Assembly (NCBI RefSeq): GCF_003946725.1
Contig: NZ_RHOY01000004.1
Location: forward strand, 62,001 to 126,000
Direction: 5' to 3'
DNA length: 64,000 bases
From: Agrilactobacillus yilanensis
GTDB lineage: Bacteria > Bacillota > Bacilli > Lactobacillales > Lactobacillaceae
Shown here: positions 60,930-64,000 of the stretch, piece by piece
Layout of the letters: each line of letters starts with the position of its first letter
Position numbering within the stretch: the first letter of the stretch is position 1
The notes under the pieces: generated by a model
The model's database searches: none
The model's input: the letters and a program-made list of their open reading frames with translations, nothing else
Told to the model about the DNA's origin: nothing
Program-made: the position numbers and the translations under genes

Positions 60930-62778
60930 TATCTTTCACGTCCTTATCTGAATTTTTACGCATATTTTCTGTTTTTTGGCCCATAAAACCACTGAATACT
61001 AAGCTATTCAACGGTTTATCATTCATCATTTCTGGTGCCATCAGTTCGTTAATTTCAGCCATTTTTTTCTCAAAATAAGTTCGACTGGCACCATTTAATT
61101 TCTGACCATACGAACGTTGAACACTTAAATAAATTCGCAGCCAGGTTGTCCCAGGTTTTTCTACAAAATTTGAGAAGAAACGCATTGCCGTTGTTGGTCG
61201 ATCTGTTGTATCACTGCCAGCTGCACGTTGTTTATACATTACTGTACTCTCCATTGAATCAGCGACTGCTAACATCCGCCCAAATAAATAAGATCGATCT
61301 TTTAAATTTGGATCAAGACTCATAATTTTTCCACTCCTACGATTATAATTTTGTAATGCACATAGCGTCCGCAAATCTTGACGCCAAATTGTTAGACCAC
61401 TCATTTTAAATCGTGTTTCGTTTGTGTAGCTCATCGGTTTACGCACACGATTCATAATTGCTTTAATAATATCTTCGGGAACATCTCTGCCATTAATTGT
61501 CGCCATTAACAATCTCGTCATTGCCCGTTTGGAAAGTGATTGATATCGACTGCCACCTGGGCCAAAAAGATAAGCGCTTTCAATGACGTTTTTAAGTGAC
61601 GGCGTCCGTGGTTGTAAGCCATCTTTTGTATAAATCATGACAGCACACTGATCATACCACCGCATCAAGTTATCTTTTAAGTCGGCAGAATTCATCAGAT
61701 CATAATAAGCAACTGACATCCGTCCAGTTGTGGCTGCATCTAAAAACATGACATTAACTTGTGCCTGATTATCCAAGTCCGCGATATAGCCGTACATTGC
61801 CTTACGATAATTCTGGGCAATTTCAAAACCAGTATCCTTACTTTTTGAATCATTAAGTCTTGCAAACAACCCTTTATTCTGAAAACCAGTAAATCCATTT
61901 ATTGCACCACTTAAGCTTTCATTATTTTGTGCTTTCCAAAATAAAAAGTTACGTGTATCTACTGGAATACCTTGCTTTTGTACAAGCCATTTTAATGCGT
62001 GAGTCATTTCTTGTGATGATTCATAACCAACGCTATAAAATTCGTCTGCAAGAAATGTCCCTCGATAAGTGTAATTTCCACTATCATTGGCAGATATCAA
62101 TTTGGCACCGCTAGTTATTGGGTTGATATTTTTTTCAACTGATTTTGTCGTGATGACTTTTTCCCCAGTAATATAATCAATATCCTCTACACTGTTGCTT
62201 TTTAATTTTTCTAAATAAAAATCAGTCCAAGATTTAAAAATTTTAGGATTTTTCCAAGGTTCTAGTGGTGCTAGATTCACTTTAAATCTAACAAATGCAC
62301 CACCAGTTAGGTCTTTAAGCGCTAACCCAGACTGGATTAAATCTTTTGAAAGTGTCCCTTTGTTTAAATACTGTGCAATAATTTTTATCTCTTTTGGCGT
62401 CTCTGCTTGATCTGCCCACGCATTAAGTTGCTCTAAATAAGCCTCATAATATTCCGATGCCGAATCAATATCTTTTTTTCGGGTAGCGTACTGAGCAAAA
62501 TCACCCGCCACATACTTAATTTTATCCTGCAGTGGGAATGGTGCAATATTACTGGAACGATTAGCCGATTCAATGGTCGCCGGAATAACGGTTAACTCTT
62601 TGCCTTTACCAAGATCCTGCATGTTTGAGAATTTACCATCTTCAGTTATAGAAACTTCTAAATCAACCTTTACTGAGGTGTGGGCAATTGGTAGTAACGT
62701 CCGGCCACGAGTATCAAAAATGCCAACATTGCTCTCGTTATTTTTGTAAACCTTAACTAATTCCTGGAAGATACTCAT
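60922..62778 (-). CDS. cas8c: CRISPR-associated protein Cas8c (Csd1, type I-C)
   Basis: 618 residues, the large subunit of the I-C complex. Family segments VDTRNFLFWKAQ, MSVAYYDLMNS and the C-terminal GASRTYFEKKMAEI are seen. It recognises the PAM and helps unwind DNA; the Cas11c small subunit is usually made from an internal start inside this gene. Overlaps cas5c by 4 nt (ATGA). Confidence 0.95.
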   Translation of the reverse strand: MSIFQELVKVYKNNESNVGIFDTRGRTLLPIAHTSVKVDLEVSITEDGKFSNMQDLGKGKELTVIPATIESANRSSNIAPFPLQDKIKYVAGDFAQYATRKKDIDSASEYYEAYLEQLNAWADQAETPKEIKIIAQYLNKGTLSKDLIQSGLALKDLTGGAFVRFKVNLAPLEPWKNPKIFKSWTDFYLEKLKSNSVEDIDYITGEKVITTKSVEKNINPITSGAKLISANDSGNYTYRGTFLADEFYSVGYESSQEMTHALKWLVQKQGIPVDTRNFLFWKAQNNESLSGAINGFTGFQNKGLFARLNDSKSKDTGFEIAQNYRKAMYGYIADLDNQAQVNVMFLDAATTGRMSVAYYDLMNSADLKDNLMRWYDQCAVMIYTKDGLQPRTPSLKNVIESAYLFGPGGSRYQSLSKRAMTRLLMATINGRDVPEDIIKAIMNRVRKPMSYTNETRFKMSGLTIWRQDLRTLCALQNYNRRSGKIMSLDPNLKDRSYLFGRMLAVADSMESTVMYKQRAAGSDTTDRPTTAMRFFSNFVEKPGTTWLRIYLSVQRSYGQKLNGASRTYFEKKMAEINELMAPEMMNDKPLNSLVFSGFMGQKTENMRKNSDKDVKDND

Positions 62779-63509
62779 CGCTGCTCACCACCAAACATTT
62801 CATCATATAATTCATCCACTGGCTGAAAGAGCGTCGTATCGTGAATTTTATAATCTACAACTTCGCGGATAGGCTGAACTATTTTGACGTCTTCAGGCTT
62901 TTCAAATTCAATGACCCCATGTTTCATCGTTGGTGCCCAAAGCCTAACGGACAACTGGTTATCTCCAGTCTCATTAGGATAGTTAAATCCGTGAACCATC
63001 ATCCCTATATACTGTTCCGCAATCTCGTCATAAGCTCCTGTCCCAGCACCAAATGTTTGCGGTTTTACATACGCCTGACATTCTCGAGTACCTAAAAAGA
63101 CATCTCGACGACCGCCTCGGCTCAATGCACGATTAAAAATTGCCGTGTGCTTTTTTATATTCCGATCTTGCGCTAGATCTTCCCGTTGTAAATTCCATTT
63201 AATATGCGATTCAACTTGGTAACGGACATTTCGCAAATAAGTATAGTAAGCCAACGTGTTTTTGTTTAAAGCAAAATTTTTGTCTAATGGTCGCATCGCT
63301 TTTGATTCAACTCTAATCGGCTCTAAAATCCGAACTTTGTCGATAACGTGGATGAACGACGGTTTCCAGTAGACCGAAGAGGCAATTCCAACTAGCGCTT
63401 GATACGATGGCACTTGATACGTTAACTTCTCACCGCCTCGACTTAATGGATCACAAAAAAGTGCGTTTCTACCCCAAACCTCAAACTGAAAATTGTTTTC
63501 CTGTGACAC
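62775..63509 (-). CDS. cas5c: CRISPR RNA endonuclease Cas5c (type I-C)
   Basis: 244 residues. It is the pre-crRNA nuclease of I-C systems, which lack Cas6. The DRNIKKHTAIFNRALSRGGR segment (around residues 120-140) holds the Lys-His pair expected of the active site. I take the GTG at 63509 as start, 7 nt after AGAAGG; an earlier ATG in frame has no ribosome binding site. Confidence 0.94.
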   Translation of the reverse strand: MSQENNFQFEVWGRNALFCDPLSRGGEKLTYQVPSYQALVGIASSVYWKPSFIHVIDKVRILEPIRVESKAMRPLDKNFALNKNTLAYYTYLRNVRYQVESHIKWNLQREDLAQDRNIKKHTAIFNRALSRGGRRDVFLGTRECQAYVKPQTFGAGTGAYDEIAEQYIGMMVHGFNYPNETGDNQLSVRLWAPTMKHGVIEFEKPEDVKIVQPIREVVDYKIHDTTLFQPVDELYDEMFGGEQR

Positions 63510-63641
63510 ATAATCACCTTCTTTTACGTAATTTAAACTCAACATAGAATTAATTATTTACTACAAATTTAGTTTAACAGATTCTATTATAATTTATAAT
63601 AATTAAAAGAATGATAAAATATCCCCTGATAATACATGACC

Positions 63642-63932
63642 TCAAAATATCATCGGTTGGTCCATATTTGTAACTGCTTTTGCACCGACATGTTTGACCT
63701 TTGTTTCGTAATTCTGACCTAAGTTATAAAAACGTAAACTATCTACTTCAGGGTTAATTACAGCCTTTAATTCACGCTGTAATTTCTCAAATTCTAAAGT
63801 GTTAATCAAACACTCGAAAACCGAATTCTGCACCCGCTGACCATAACGATCACAAATTTTAGCAGCATGTCGCAATCTTTTAGCGCCCTGCGGATCCATT
63901 AATGATATATCATAACCAACAACAATCAGCAT
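63642..63932 (-). CDS. cas2: CRISPR-associated endoribonuclease Cas2
   Basis: 96 residues with the ferredoxin fold; MLIVVGYDIS carries the metal-binding Asp after strand 1. With Cas1 it inserts new spacers. The ATG at 63932 follows GGAAG; a TTG one codon earlier is also open. Lies 9 nt after cas1. Confidence 0.95.
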   Translation of the reverse strand: MLIVVGYDISLMDPQGAKRLRHAAKICDRYGQRVQNSVFECLINTLEFEKLQRELKAVINPEVDSLRFYNLGQNYETKVKHVGAKAVTNMDQPMIF

Positions 63933-63941
63933 CAATCTTCC

Positions 63942-64000
63942 CTACTTCCATAAAAATGGTGGATATGCATCTAAATCCCCCCGTAAATATCTTGCTAAAA
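63942..64000 (-). CDS. cas1: CRISPR-associated integrase Cas1, C-terminal end
   Basis: The last 18 codons before the window edge read LARYLRGDLDAYPPFLWK and stop, matching the end of type I-C Cas1. The rest, including the active site, and any cas4 lie outside the window. Confidence 0.88.
   Translation of the reverse strand, partial: LARYLRGDLDAYPPFLWK

Noticed and set aside
63546-63641. A small gene between cas2 and cas5c
   Set aside because: No open frame; A/T-rich with a possible -10 only.

Overview
The window looks like a chromosomal segment of a low-GC Gram-positive bacterium of the family Lactobacillaceae. The evidence is the ATP synthase operon next to upp and glyA, the tdk-prfA-prmC-sua5 block, the sufCDSUB order, the orphan GcvH-like protein beside rodA, T-box and TPP leaders, and strong GGAGG ribosome binding sites. 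The genus cannot be fixed from sequence reading alone. Most genes lie on the minus strand.

Layout. 1-2.2 kb: end of a glycyl-radical activase gene, a candidate small RNA and an amino acid permease. 2.3-4.8 kb: a marR gene with an operator-like palindrome at each end, a GNAT acetyltransferase, a MazG-like pyrophosphohydrolase and an orphan WxL-interacting surface protein. 5.0-7.3 kb: thiW-thiM-thiE under a TPP riboswitch. 7.4-8.1 kb: a histidine-kinase remnant and a gene-free stretch with nested inverted repeats. 8.1-12.3 kb: two SDR enzymes, an NAD(P)-binding protein and a YdcZ-type exporter, divergent from a LysR regulator. 12.6-18.0 kb: the SUF iron-sulfur operon. 18.1-21.1 kb: methionine ABC importer under a Met T-box. 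21.1-24.7 kb: cell-shape and envelope genes (rodA, yidD, mbl). 24.8-31.5 kb: ATP synthase. 31.7-39.0 kb: upp, glyA, menG, doxX, sua5, prmC, prfA, tdk. 39.1-44.3 kb: murT without gatD, nagB, manA and a serine hydrolase. 44.3-50.3 kb: a LOG-family gene and the arginine genes argCJBDF. 50.3-54.7 kb: a heterodimeric ABC exporter with its TetR regulator. 54.7-56.2 kb: a histidine phosphatase, two small unknown genes and a tRNA-Glu. 56.2-64 kb: a type I-C CRISPR array (18 repeats) and cas genes in an unusual order, with cas1 cut by the window edge.

The most unusual signal is a family of roughly 118-nt hairpin repeats found at three places (2.1, 40.5 and 44.1 kb). The copies share short conserved blocks, but their stem arms differ completely from copy to copy while staying complementary. 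At all three loci the element starts within 12 nt of the stop codon of the upstream gene and has the same orientation as that gene. At two loci the tandem run ends in a truncated copy of one shared subtype, and at the third a diverged fragment follows the full copy. I know of no described family that matches this. Other points of interest are a candidate small RNA with two anti-Shine-Dalgarno motifs behind a PhoP-like box, the permuted I-C cas order, a GC-rich hairpin between cas3 and the CRISPR leader, an unusual tRNA-Glu(CTC), and murT without its partner gatD.
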